From Aminiphilus circumscriptus DSM 16581 (lineage in GTDB: Bacteria > Synergistota > Synergistia > Synergistales > Aminiphilaceae), in contig NZ_JAFY01000005.1 in assembly GCF_000526375.1 (NCBI RefSeq), positions 186,001 through 250,000 of the forward strand: a stretch of DNA of 64,000 nt, given 5' to 3'. Shown here piece by piece: positions 38,032 through 46,923 of the stretch. The translations under genes were made by a program, and so were the position numbers. Numbering within the stretch: position 1 is the first letter of the stretch; each line of letters starts with the position of its first letter. A model generated the notes under the pieces. The model saw nothing but the letters and a program-made list of their open reading frames with translations. It made no database searches and was not told the origin of the DNA.

Positions 38032-39531
38032 TTATGACGCGGCTTTTTCTTCCTCTTTTTTCCAGAACACACCGATGCCCATATAGGTCATGGCGATCGC
38101 CACGAGGGGATTGATGTAGTTCAAGAACGCATAGGGAGCGTACTCGAGGGTGGGAACGCCAAGCACACCGCTGTTGTAAGCACCGCAGGTATTCCACGGA
38201 ATGAGGACCGACACGAGGGTTCCTGCATCCTCCAGGGAACGGGAGAGCATACGCGGATGTAGTCCTTTTTCCTCGAAGGCCGTCTTGAACATCCGTCCCG
38301 GCATAACGATGGAAAGATACTGGTCGCCGAGAAAGAGGTTCGAGATGAAGCAGGAGATGATAACGGAGGTAACCAGTCCCCCCACGCTCTTGACGCTCTT
38401 CAAGATGGCGTGGAGAAGAACCTCGAGAAAACCGCAGCGTTCCATGATACCACCGAAGGAAAGCGCCGCGAGAATGAGGGAGATGGTCCACATCATGGAA
38501 TCCAATCCACCCCGGGTGAGCAGCTCCGAGAGCATGCTTCCCGCATCTTTCACGAGTTCCGGCGTCATTCCCGCTATGCTGTGATCCGCCATAAGCTGCG
38601 CCACCGCTTCGAAAGCCTCCGTTCCGGCGATTTCCGCGGAGAGCGTCGCTTCATAGCCATAGTGCAGCGCACCAACGATGTCGGCAAGACCGAATCCCTG
38701 AGAGAAAGACATACCGCAGGCAAAGATGATTCCGGCGAAGAGACCCGGAAGAGCGGGAATCTTGGCAACGGCCATACCGATGACGATGAGAGGCGGAACG
38801 AGACCGAGAAGACTGATGGAGAACTCACTCTTCATGACCGCCTGAATGGCGTCGATTTTGCCCGCATCGAGACTGCCACCCGCGTATTTCATGCCGAACA
38901 AGATCGTGATGACCGTGACGATAAGATAGGTGGGACCGGTGGTCCAGACCATGGCCCGGATGTGACTGAATAGGTCCGTTCCGGCAACTGCGGGAGCAAG
39001 GTTTGTCGTGTCCGAAAGAGGGGACATTTTGTCCCCGAAATAGGCACCGGAGATGACCACGCCGGCGGTAAGGGGAGCAGGAATGCCGAGCCCCGCACCG
39101 ACTCCCATGAGGGCGATACCCACGGTGCCGGACGTTCCCCAGGAGGTTCCCGTGGCAAGACTTACCACAGAACAGATGAGCAGCGTAGCGAAGAGAAAGA
39201 CTTTTGGAGAGAGGATGTCGAGACCGTAATAAATGAGACTCGGGACAACGCCGCTTTGGATCCAGGAACCGATGACGAGGCCCACCATCATGAGGATCAC
39301 AATTGCCTGAAGGGCCATGGTAATCCCCTGAAGCATTCCTTCTTCAATGATCTTCCAGGGATATTTGAGTCCGAAACATCCCCAGAGAGCAACGAGAACG
39401 CCTGAGGTGATGATGGGGATATGCGCATCCACGCCGAGCTTAAGAACACCGTAACTGATGATGCCCGCACAAACAAGAAGGATGATCAATGCTTCTGCAA
39501 ACGTGGGTTTGCGACCTTCCTGAGATGTCAT
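38032..39531 (-). CDS. nhaC: Na+/H+ antiporter, NhaC family
   Basis: Inner-membrane antiporter of 499 residues with about 11-12 hydrophobic segments. GTSWGTSGTVGIALMGVG and GAYFGDKMSPLSDTTNLAP are NhaC-family landmarks. It expels Na+ in exchange for H+; related proteins exchange malate/lactate or other amino- or organic acids, so the substrate is likely but not certain. I chose ATG at 39531 (MTSQEGRK). It has its own promoter and follows the PpiC terminator. Confidence 0.9.
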   Translation of the reverse strand: MTSQEGRKPTFAEALIILLVCAGIISYGVLKLGVDAHIPIITSGVLVALWGCFGLKYPWKIIEEGMLQGITMALQAIVILMMVGLVIGSWIQSGVVPSLIYYGLDILSPKVFLFATLLICSVVSLATGTSWGTSGTVGIALMGVGAGLGIPAPLTAGVVISGAYFGDKMSPLSDTTNLAPAVAGTDLFSHIRAMVWTTGPTYLIVTVITILFGMKYAGGSLDAGKIDAIQAVMKSEFSISLLGLVPPLIVIGMAVAKIPALPGLFAGIIFACGMSFSQGFGLADIVGALHYGYEATLSAEIAGTEAFEAVAQLMADHSIAGMTPELVKDAGSMLSELLTRGGLDSMMWTISLILAALSFGGIMERCGFLEVLLHAILKSVKSVGGLVTSVIISCFISNLFLGDQYLSIVMPGRMFKTAFEEKGLHPRMLSRSLEDAGTLVSVLIPWNTCGAYNSGVLGVPTLEYAPYAFLNYINPLVAIAMTYMGIGVFWKKEEEKAAS

Positions 39532-39657
39532 TGGAGCAGATTCCCCCTTCCGTCTCAAGAACTACACCCAAAGAACGCCCGTCTTTCCGTTCCTTTTCAA
39601 CTTCAACTCCGCCCCGGATACCACCTCCATTCCACCTTTTCCGACATTTCAATCAAA

Positions 39658-39685
39658 AGTATACGCGGTTCTCCAAACCTGTCCA
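39658..39685 (-). promoter_or_regulatory. Promoter of nhaC
   Basis: TGGACA (39680-39685) and TATACT (39658-39663) with a 16-bp spacer on the minus strand; each is one base from consensus. The leader is about 120 nt. No sodium riboswitch was recognised in it. Confidence 0.75.
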
Positions 39686-39729
39686 GCAATTTCTGGTTCC
39701 ATTTCATGCTCATGCCTTTACTTAAGTAC

Positions 39730-39754
39730 AAAAAAGGGGGCCTTTTCGGCCCCC
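39730..39754 (-). terminator. Terminator after the PpiC-like gene
   Basis: Minus-strand stem GGGGGCC/GGCCCCC with loop GAAAA, followed by six T. It lies 11 bp after the stop at 39765. Confidence 0.92.
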
Positions 39755-39764
39755 GACTTATTTC

Positions 39765-40616
39765 TCACCGTGCTGGAATATTGCCCAAGTCCATAAGCAC
39801 CATCTCATCCATGGAAATATTAGCCTTCTGTCGAACACGTTCCATTTCTCTCTGAAGATAAACGTCCCGGAGATCCTCTCGCACCCGATCCTCCGCTTCC
39901 TCGAAAGAGAGAAGGTGCCCCTCTCTTCGCTGGAGAAGACGAAAAACCACATACCCTTCTTCGGTGGAAATCGGCCCGCCAGTTGTTCCAGGCGAGGCAC
40001 GGAAAATCTCTTCGACGATCCCCTGCGGCAACGCATCCCTCCGGAGCCAATCGGTGTCCACGCAGCACACTCCACTGGAATTGTCTTCTCCTCGCGGAAG
40101 AGACGGAAGCGACTCACCGAGAAGATCCAGGAGCATCCGGTTCGCCCTGTTCTCGTCGGGAGCGACGCACCAGCGGAGCCGCACGGCATCTTCCTCCGCA
40201 TAACGCTTCGCATGCGCTTCGTACTGGGCTCGGAGCGCCGCCTCGGAAAAATCCCACTCTTTCCGGAGTTCCGCCAGATACGCCTGACCGAGAATACCAA
40301 TGGCACTCCACTTGAGAAACACCGCCACATCGGGACGCAAACGCAACCCCCGGAGTGTCGCCTCTCGGGCCAGCAAAAGCCAGTCCGCGAGACTTTCGAT
40401 GTACGCCCTTCTCTCTTCCGCGGACATGCGAGAGAGAAGGACCCCCGAGAGGGCATCGCTTCCCTCGGTGTGCTGACGGAGAAGTGCAAGGACCTCCTCT
40501 TCCTCGATGGTCTCGTCTCCAACCACGGCAACGGTCCGACCCCAGGCCATTCCTGCGAAGACAAGACACCCGACCAACAGGACGAATCCCAACGACAGCC
40601 GAACCTTTCCCCCCAC
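39765..40616 (-). CDS. Exported PpiC/SurA-like peptidyl-prolyl isomerase
   Basis: Periplasmic folding factor of 283 residues. The signal peptide (KVRLSLGFVLLVGCLVF then AGMAWG) is followed by a SurA-like helical N-domain (VAVVGDETIEEEEVLALL) and a divergent parvulin domain (LRWCVAPDENRANRML to VVFRLLQRREG). The parvulin core is degenerate, so it may act as a holdase. I chose GTG at 40616 because AAGGGGG lies upstream; an ATG at 40643 has no such site. It may share the clpC transcript. Confidence 0.82.
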   Translation of the reverse strand: MGGKVRLSLGFVLLVGCLVFAGMAWGRTVAVVGDETIEEEEVLALLRQHTEGSDALSGVLLSRMSAEERRAYIESLADWLLLAREATLRGLRLRPDVAVFLKWSAIGILGQAYLAELRKEWDFSEAALRAQYEAHAKRYAEEDAVRLRWCVAPDENRANRMLLDLLGESLPSLPRGEDNSSGVCCVDTDWLRRDALPQGIVEEIFRASPGTTGGPISTEEGYVVFRLLQRREGHLLSFEEAEDRVREDLRDVYLQREMERVRQKANISMDEMVLMDLGNIPAR

Positions 40617-40767
40617 GCGAGTTCCCCCTTCTGCTTCGGACATGGAGCAAGGCCGCTTCCGGAAACAGGCGGAAACGACACTGTGCCGCGGTCATGCTAA
40701 CAGAACTCGGAAGAAAAGTCACGGCATTCCCGCTCTTTTCGCGAACCGGACCGACTCCTTTTCCGTG

Positions 40768-43272
40768 TCACCTCCGGAGTTCCGCCGCCTCCTGATCCGA
40801 AGGGAAAAACACGTCGTTTTCCTCTCCGAAAGAAAAACGGAGTTCCTTTTCGTGAATGTGTACTGAGACCTCGCTTCCCTGCTCGATGCGCCCCTCCAAA
40901 AGCAAGTCCGCCAGGTGATCCTCCACCATGCGCTGAATGGTTCTGCGCAGAGGACGAGCACCAAACTTGGGGTCGAATCCCTTCTCCAGAAGGAGGGACT
41001 TCGCCTCCTCTGAAACGACGAGTGACACACCCTGTTCTTTGAGCCGGCTGTGGAGATCCTGGAGCATGATTCCAACGATCTGCAGAAGCTCCTCCTTCTC
41101 GAGGGGACGAAAGACCACCATCTCGTCCACGCGATTGAGGAATTCGGGCCGGAAGGTTCGTTTCACCGCATCGAGAATCTGCCCTCGGGTTCGAGTCCAG
41201 TCAGCGGCAGCCTCCATGTCCGGAGCGGCAAAACCGAGTCCTTTTCCTTTGACGACGTTCTCGGCCCCCACATTGCTGGTCATGATGACCACAGCGTTGC
41301 GGAAATCCACACTGTGCCCCTGACCATCCGTGAGCCGTCCATCCTCCATGATCTGGAGCAGAATGTTGAACACGTCGTGATGCGCCTTTTCGATCTCGTC
41401 GAAAAGGACCACCGAATAGGGACGACGCCGGATGGCCTCGCTGAGTTTGCCCCCCTCCTCGAAACCCACGTATCCGGGAGGAGCTCCGATGAGTTTCGCC
41501 ACCTCGTGACGTTCCATGAACTCGCTCATGTCAAGACGAATCATGGCATCCTCGCTGCCGAAGAGGAATTCCGCCAGAGCCCGGGCCAGTTCGGTCTTTC
41601 CCACTCCCGTGGGGCCAAGAAAGAGAAAACTGCCCACGGGGCGCCTCGGATCCTTCAAGCCGCTTCGAGCCCTGCGAATTGCCCTTGCGATGGCGCTCAC
41701 GGCCTCGCTTTGATTGATGAGACGTCGGTGGATCTCTTCCTCCATGCGGAGCAGCCGGGCCGCTTCTTCCTCGGTCATCTGCACGACGGGGATTCCCGTC
41801 CACTCCGAGACGATCTGGGCGATCTCGTTCGCGTCGACCACGGGCTCCTCCTGGTTTCGGGAGACCTGCCAGTTCTTCCGGGCTGTCTCGAGTTCCTCCG
41901 AGAGCATCCGCTCCTCATCCCGAAGCCGGGCGGCCTTTTCGAATTCCTGACCAACCACGGCGGCCTCCTTTTCTTTTCGGATCGTTTCGAAGCGGCGCTC
42001 CAGTTCCTTGATCGCCTCAGGAGCTTCCATGGTCCTCAGGCGAGCCTTCGCCGCGGCTTCGTCGATGCAGTCGATGGCCTTGTCGGGAAGAAACCGGTCC
42101 GTGATGTACCGTGCGGAGAGCCTGGCCGCCGCCTCGATGGCCCCATCGGTGATCTTCGCCCGATGATGTGCCTCGTAACGATCCCGGAGGCCCTTGAGAA
42201 TGGCGATGGCATCCTCGAGACCAGGCTCGTCGACGAGAACCGATTGGAAACGGCGTTCCAGGGCGGCATCCTTCTCGATGTGCTTTCGATATTCGTTGAG
42301 CGTCGTGGCACCGATGACCTGAAATTCCCCCCGGGCGAGACTCGGCTTGAGGATGTTCGCCGCATCCACCGCACCTTCCGCCCCTCCCGCACCGACGAGG
42401 GTGTGTACCTCGTCGATGAAGAGGATCACGTCCTTGACTTCCCGGAGTTCCTTCACGAGTTTGCGCATGCGTTCCTCGAACTCTCCCCGGTACTTCGTTC
42501 CCGCCACCAGATTGGCTACGTTGAGGAGAACCACTCGCTTGTCCCGCAGCACTTCGGGAACGTCCCCGGAAGCGATCTTCTGGGCAAGCCCCTCCACGAT
42601 GGCGGTCTTGCCCACTCCGGGATCACCGATGAGAACAGGATTGTTCTTCGTTCGACGCGAGAGGATCTGGATGACCCTTCGAATCTCCTTGCTCCTGCCG
42701 ATGACCGGATCCAGTTCACCACGGACGGCCATTTCACTGAGATCGATCCCTAACTGATCGAGCGTAGGCGCCTTCGAGCGACCGCGTTTCTGTCCGGTCG
42801 CCTGTCCCTCGCCGCCGCTCTCCTGGCCAGTATCGTTTCCGGAAACGGCACCGATCACCTCCTGCTGGAGTTTCGCAAGATCGACTCCCATGCTCGTCAG
42901 AACCTGGGCGGCAATCCCCTCGCCTTCGGAGATGAGTCCCAAAAGAATGTGCTCGGTCCCGACGTAGTTCACGCCCATGTTCCTGGCCTCACGCATGGCG
43001 AGGTCGAGCACCCTCTTCCCCCGAGGGCTCAGCGGGAGGTCCACCGGCCTGTTTTTGGGAATACCCCTCCCCACCACATCCTCGATGCGCCGACGTACCT
43101 CATCGAGTTCAACTCCGAAAGCGTGCAGCACCTGGGCCGCAACTCCTTCTCCCTCCACAAGCAATCCGAGCAGAACATGTTCCGTACCGATGACGTCATG
43201 CCCCATGCTCAGCGCCTCGCGGTGGGCCAATTGCACAACTTTTTTCCCACGTTCCGTGAAGAACTGCCACAT
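40768..43272 (-). CDS. clpC: ATP-dependent Clp protease ATPase subunit ClpC
   Basis: Hsp100 unfoldase, partner of ClpP. From the ATG at 43272 it has 834 residues: two Clp-N repeats (MWQFFTERGKKVVQ and LSPRGKRVLDLAMREA), first AAA+ module with GDPGVGKTAI, a UVR-like coiled coil (FEKAARLRDEERMLSEEL), second AAA+ module with GPTGVGKTEL, and a C-terminal D2-small domain. GAGGAGG lies 7 bases before this ATG. There is no stop codon between it and the upstream zinc-finger segment, so a 915-residue fused form is also possible. It is controlled by CtsR. Confidence 0.97.
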   Translation of the reverse strand: MWQFFTERGKKVVQLAHREALSMGHDVIGTEHVLLGLLVEGEGVAAQVLHAFGVELDEVRRRIEDVVGRGIPKNRPVDLPLSPRGKRVLDLAMREARNMGVNYVGTEHILLGLISEGEGIAAQVLTSMGVDLAKLQQEVIGAVSGNDTGQESGGEGQATGQKRGRSKAPTLDQLGIDLSEMAVRGELDPVIGRSKEIRRVIQILSRRTKNNPVLIGDPGVGKTAIVEGLAQKIASGDVPEVLRDKRVVLLNVANLVAGTKYRGEFEERMRKLVKELREVKDVILFIDEVHTLVGAGGAEGAVDAANILKPSLARGEFQVIGATTLNEYRKHIEKDAALERRFQSVLVDEPGLEDAIAILKGLRDRYEAHHRAKITDGAIEAAARLSARYITDRFLPDKAIDCIDEAAAKARLRTMEAPEAIKELERRFETIRKEKEAAVVGQEFEKAARLRDEERMLSEELETARKNWQVSRNQEEPVVDANEIAQIVSEWTGIPVVQMTEEEAARLLRMEEEIHRRLINQSEAVSAIARAIRRARSGLKDPRRPVGSFLFLGPTGVGKTELARALAEFLFGSEDAMIRLDMSEFMERHEVAKLIGAPPGYVGFEEGGKLSEAIRRRPYSVVLFDEIEKAHHDVFNILLQIMEDGRLTDGQGHSVDFRNAVVIMTSNVGAENVVKGKGLGFAAPDMEAAADWTRTRGQILDAVKRTFRPEFLNRVDEMVVFRPLEKEELLQIVGIMLQDLHSRLKEQGVSLVVSEEAKSLLLEKGFDPKFGARPLRRTIQRMVEDHLADLLLEGRIEQGSEVSVHIHEKELRFSFGEENDVFFPSDQEAAELRR

Positions 43273-43515
43273 GGATGGTTTCCTCCTCTGTCCCCGCAAT
43301 GGCTGCGATTCCTGTGCCATATTTCGCAACCGAACGGTCAATTCAAGCCGGGGAACGCTTCCCGCAGACATGTCAAGGATAAACTCCGGGAGCAATTTAT
43401 CCTCGGCCATACGCCGAACACACTCCCTACAGAAATGATACTCCCGGACTTCCTCCCTCCGCATTTCGCGGATGTGGATCTCCGCCTCGTTTCCGCCGCA
43501 ATGTTCACACAACAC
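43273..43515 (-). CDS. McsA-like zinc-finger segment, in frame with clpC (no stop codon)
   Basis: From a GTG at 43515, just after the ctsR stop, 81 codons encode MLCEHCGGNEAEIHIREM, then EYHFCRECVRRMAEDK and a short linker. The CxxC...CxxC pair and spacing match the N-terminal zinc domain of McsA, the CtsR/ClpC modulator. The UVR part of McsA and a separate mcsB are missing. The reading frame runs directly into ClpC, so this may be an N-terminal extension of ClpC rather than a free protein. The predicted start is weak (AGGTAGGG upstream); the internal ClpC start is strong. Confidence 0.7.
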
Positions 43516-43532
43516 GGGACAATTCCCTACCT

Positions 43533-44012
43533 TCAGGCCAAAACGAGACCTCGGATCATTCGCTTGAGCAGTTCCGCCTGCATCACGTCGCGCTTGTAGG
43601 GGGACACATCGAAAGGTGTTCGGCAAACTTCGTCGAGGTACCGAAGTGCAACCTCGATAAGAAGCCGTTCTCTTGGGGTGAGGAGACCACGTTCCTGAAG
43701 ACTTGTGAGCAGCCTTCGGGCATCCTGCTCGCCGATGGCGTTTCCCACGAGCTCGTCCAGATGGGAGATGCGCTCTTCCGCGTTCGCGAAACGGATCTTC
43801 ATGATGCGGATGTACCCGTGTCCGCCTCTCTGACTCTCCACAAGATATCCCCGCTCCGGCGTGAACCGACTGGCGAGAACATAATTGATCTGACTGGGAA
43901 CGCAACCGAAACGTTCCGCCAACTCTTTCCGCCTCAAGGACAACTGATGTTCCTGGGCTTCCTCGAACAATTCCCTGATGTAGCTTTCGATATCGCGCGT
44001 CAGACTCGACAC
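43533..44012 (-). CDS. ctsR: Transcriptional repressor CtsR
   Basis: Winged-helix repressor of class III heat-shock genes. SSLTRDIESYIRELFEEA, the DNA-binding CVPSQINYVLASRF and the arginine-glycine wing block ESQRGGHGYIRI are diagnostic. Length 159 from GTG at 44012, which has AAAGGAGG 7 bases upstream. It is first in ctsR-(mcsA')-clpC; the McsB kinase that normally inactivates CtsR is absent here. Confidence 0.96.
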   Translation of the reverse strand: MSSLTRDIESYIRELFEEAQEHQLSLRRKELAERFGCVPSQINYVLASRFTPERGYLVESQRGGHGYIRIMKIRFANAEERISHLDELVGNAIGEQDARRLLTSLQERGLLTPRERLLIEVALRYLDEVCRTPFDVSPYKRDVMQAELLKRMIRGLVLA

Positions 44013-44047
44013 AGGAGGCCCTCCTTTGACCATTATTGTTTAGGACC

Positions 44048-44076
44048 ATTATATCCATATGGTCAAAATACGTCAA
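44048..44076 (-). promoter_or_regulatory. Promoter of ctsR-clpC
   Basis: TTGACG (44071-44076), 17-bp spacer and perfect TATAAT (44048-44053) on the minus strand. Confidence 0.88.
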
Positions 44077-44077
44077 G
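44061..44077 (-). promoter_or_regulatory. CtsR operator
   Basis: Plus-strand GGTCAAAATACGTCAAG matches the CtsR heptad repeat RGTCAAANANRGTCAAA at 15 of 17 positions. It covers the -35 element of the ctsR promoter, so bound CtsR would block polymerase. A third GGTCAAA heptad lies on the minus strand just upstream of the start codon (44023-44029). Confidence 0.85.
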
Positions 44078-44115
44078 AAACAGCCTCCTCCGTCGGCGCT
44101 CCGATTTCCTCGCGC

Positions 44116-44772
44116 TCAGGGCTTGCGCCCCACCTTGTTCTCCGTTCCTGCAAGGAGTCTGGCAATGTTGGCGCGATGGCGGAAGACCGTAAGGAGCCCC
44201 AGAGCACCTCCGAGAAGCATCGTCGCCGGAGATGTGCCGAAAAGAAACCGTGCCGTTTCGGGAGAGAGTGTTCCTGCCCGGACAAGGGCACTTCCAGCGG
44301 CATCGACGAGCCACATGATCAAAGGCATGGTACAGAGGGAGACCATGGACGCCACGGAGACATATCCGGTTCCTTTCATGAGGACGAACCAGAGAATTCC
44401 ACCTACGGGCGCGACAACAGGGGTAATGAAGAACACCACGCCGAAGGACGTGGCGACCCCCTTGCCTCCCTTGAACCCGAGCCAGACGGGAAAGTTGTGC
44501 CCACACACGCCGCAGAAGGCGATGCCTGAAAGCAGCCATGGGTCGTGCACCCCTGCGAGACGAGCAGCGGCAACGGCCACACCGCCTTTGACCATGTCCA
44601 GAAGAGCCACGGCGACAGCCCAGGATTTCCCGAGAACGCGCCCCACATTGGTGGCCCCTATATTTCCGGAACCGTACGTCCGTATGTCCACACCCTTCAC
44701 CATGCGCACCACGAGAAGCCCCGTGGGAATGGATCCGCACAGATACCCCACCAGGAGCCACATCGAATTCAC
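44116..44772 (-). CDS. plsY: Acyl-phosphate:glycerol-3-phosphate acyltransferase PlsY
   Basis: Inner-membrane enzyme making lysophosphatidic acid from acyl phosphate. Five membrane segments; the three active-site loops are visible as GSIPTGLLV, YGSGNIGATNVGR and GFKGGKGVATSFG. Length 218. Its ATG overlaps the stop of the acyl-CoA synthetase gene by ATGA. Confidence 0.96.
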   Translation of the reverse strand: MNSMWLLVGYLCGSIPTGLLVVRMVKGVDIRTYGSGNIGATNVGRVLGKSWAVAVALLDMVKGGVAVAAARLAGVHDPWLLSGIAFCGVCGHNFPVWLGFKGGKGVATSFGVVFFITPVVAPVGGILWFVLMKGTGYVSVASMVSLCTMPLIMWLVDAAGSALVRAGTLSPETARFLFGTSPATMLLGGALGLLTVFRHRANIARLLAGTENKVGRKP

Positions 44773-46901
44773 GATATCCCTCCTCTCCGAAGCACCAGCG
44801 CGTCCGCCGCAACGACACCTTCACCCTCGGCGCGCACGAAGACCGGGTTCACATCAAGCTCAAGGAGATCGGGCTCCGCGCAGGCAAACTCGGAAACAAT
44901 CCGGAGAAGGCGTGCCAATGCGGCGATATCACGCTTTTTCTGTCCCCTCGCTCCCGCCAGGAGTGGGTAGCCCTTGAGCTGTTCTATCATGTTCAGCGCG
45001 GTGGGCTCGTCCACGGGAGCCTTCCGAAGAACGAGATCCCTGAGTACCTCCACATAGACTCCACCGAGCCCCACCGCCACGATGGGCCCAAAAAGGGGAT
45101 CCCGCTTCACGCCCACGAGACATTCGAGCCCGCTCTCGATCATCTCCTGCACGAGAACGCCCTGGATGTGTGCATGAGGAGCAAAGGCGCGTGCACGCTC
45201 GAGGAGTCTTCCGTAGGCATTCCGGAGTTCTTCCTCGCCGCGTAGATGAAGGGCAACCACTCCGGCTTCGGTCTTGTGAAGGATATCGCCTGACATGACC
45301 TTGAGTGCAACGGGATATCCAATGTTTTCCGCGGCATCCCTGGCTTCGCTCAGGGACGTGCAGAGCACTTCTCTCGTGATGGGAACTCCGTAGGCTTGCA
45401 GAAGTCTCTTGGCATCGTACTCGGTGAGAGTCCCGGAGAACGATGGAAGGAGGGGGGACGGCCATGCGCTTTCCCTCTCCCCGTCAGAACCTTCCGCCAG
45501 GAACGTCTTTCCCGGCGCGGCGCTTTCCCATTGGGCCAACGCCGCCAGGGAACGAACACATTCCCGGGGGCTCTGAAAGAGCGGAACTCCCCGTTCGCGG
45601 AGAAACTTCCGGAAGAGTCCGCCGTGCTCCTCGTCGATGAGCCAGCAGCACGCGAGGGGCTTGGTACTCTCTCCCCAGGCATCTGCGAGACTTCGGGCCA
45701 TGCTCCATCCAGCCTCCCCAGTGATCATGGAGTGGACGGAGACAACCATGTCCACCTCCGGGGAATCAAGAACAGCCCGCAGACATTTTGGAAATCCCTC
45801 GGGATCATTAATGATCTGAGCTGTCATGTCCACAGGATTGAGCGAGGAACCGAAAGGCGGAATGTGGCGTCGTACCTCCTCTTGCGTCGCTTCGGAGAGG
45901 GTTGGGACGGAAAGTTCCATGTCGTTGCAGCGATCCGCGGTAACGATTCCGGCACCTCCGGAGGTCGTGAGAATGGCTACCCTTTTTCCATTCGGGCGCT
46001 GGGGTGCTCCGAAGGCGAGCCCCAGATTCACGATATCCTCTGCGTCCTCCATGGGGATGATACTGTACTGCCGAAATACCGCGTCCCACACCGCCTCGTC
46101 CCCGGTCAGCGCCGCCGTGTGGCTTCGCACCGCAGCCTTGGACGAAGGACTTTTCCCGACCTTGAGAACCCCCACGGGGATGCGCCGCTCATGCGCTTCC
46201 CGGATCATGCGAAGGAAGCGCTCGCCATCGTTCACTCCCTCCAGATACATGAGAAGCAATCGCACCTCGGGATCCTGTAGGACATAGCGCCCCACGTCGA
46301 TAGCGTCGAGATCGGCCTGATTTCCCGTTGTGACCACGTAACGAAACCGGACACCGCGGTCGTTTCCCATGGCAAAGGTCGCAAAGCCGAAGGCGCCGCT
46401 TTGGGAGACGTAGGCCACGTGCCCAGGGAGAATGCGCCCGCCCTCCAGAGATGCGGAGAAGGAAAGAGGGACCCGGGACACGAGATTCACCATACCCTGA
46501 CAGTTCGGTCCCAGGATGCGCACTCCACCCTCGCGGGCAATGGCAAGGATCCGCTCTTGAGCATCACGGTCTTCGCTCTCGGCGAATCCGGAACTGAAAA
46601 TGACGGCAAAGGGAACGCTCCGAGCAGCACAACTTTCCATCACCGAGGGGACCAACGAAGCCCGAACTCCGACAAGCACCACATCCGGAGTCTCCGGCAG
46701 AGAGGCCACATCGGGGTAGCATGGGTACTCCGCCACCGTTCGATATTTCGGATTGACGGGGAAGACATTCCCGGAAAAACCGAACTCTCTCAGAAGTTTG
46801 AGGGGTCTTCCCGAAATGGTGTCCGACGCGGGAGACGCCCCGACTACAGCCACGGAACGCGGAAGGAAGAGTTTTTCGAGTTGCGGCATAGTCTCTCTCA
46901 T
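44769..46901 (-). CDS. ADP-forming acyl-CoA synthetase (acetate-CoA ligase family)
   Basis: Converts acyl-CoA, ADP and Pi to acid, CoA and ATP; in amino-acid fermenters this is a substrate-level phosphorylation step. It is 710 residues with fused alpha and beta parts: CoA-binding domain (FLPRSVAVVGASP, GPNCQGMVNL), succinyl-CoA ligase-like domain with the catalytic His region (VRSHTAALTGDEAVW), then an ATP-grasp domain (LLQAYGVPITREVL, VALKVMSGDILHKTEAGVV). The substrate is not fixed by sequence; acetate, branched-chain or aryl acids are possible. It is coupled to plsY. Confidence 0.9.
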   Translation of the reverse strand: MRETMPQLEKLFLPRSVAVVGASPASDTISGRPLKLLREFGFSGNVFPVNPKYRTVAEYPCYPDVASLPETPDVVLVGVRASLVPSVMESCAARSVPFAVIFSSGFAESEDRDAQERILAIAREGGVRILGPNCQGMVNLVSRVPLSFSASLEGGRILPGHVAYVSQSGAFGFATFAMGNDRGVRFRYVVTTGNQADLDAIDVGRYVLQDPEVRLLLMYLEGVNDGERFLRMIREAHERRIPVGVLKVGKSPSSKAAVRSHTAALTGDEAVWDAVFRQYSIIPMEDAEDIVNLGLAFGAPQRPNGKRVAILTTSGGAGIVTADRCNDMELSVPTLSEATQEEVRRHIPPFGSSLNPVDMTAQIINDPEGFPKCLRAVLDSPEVDMVVSVHSMITGEAGWSMARSLADAWGESTKPLACCWLIDEEHGGLFRKFLRERGVPLFQSPRECVRSLAALAQWESAAPGKTFLAEGSDGERESAWPSPLLPSFSGTLTEYDAKRLLQAYGVPITREVLCTSLSEARDAAENIGYPVALKVMSGDILHKTEAGVVALHLRGEEELRNAYGRLLERARAFAPHAHIQGVLVQEMIESGLECLVGVKRDPLFGPIVAVGLGGVYVEVLRDLVLRKAPVDEPTALNMIEQLKGYPLLAGARGQKKRDIAALARLLRIVSEFACAEPDLLELDVNPVFVRAEGEGVVAADALVLRRGGIS

Positions 46902-46923
46902 ATTCGCACCTCGTCTGTGCAGT

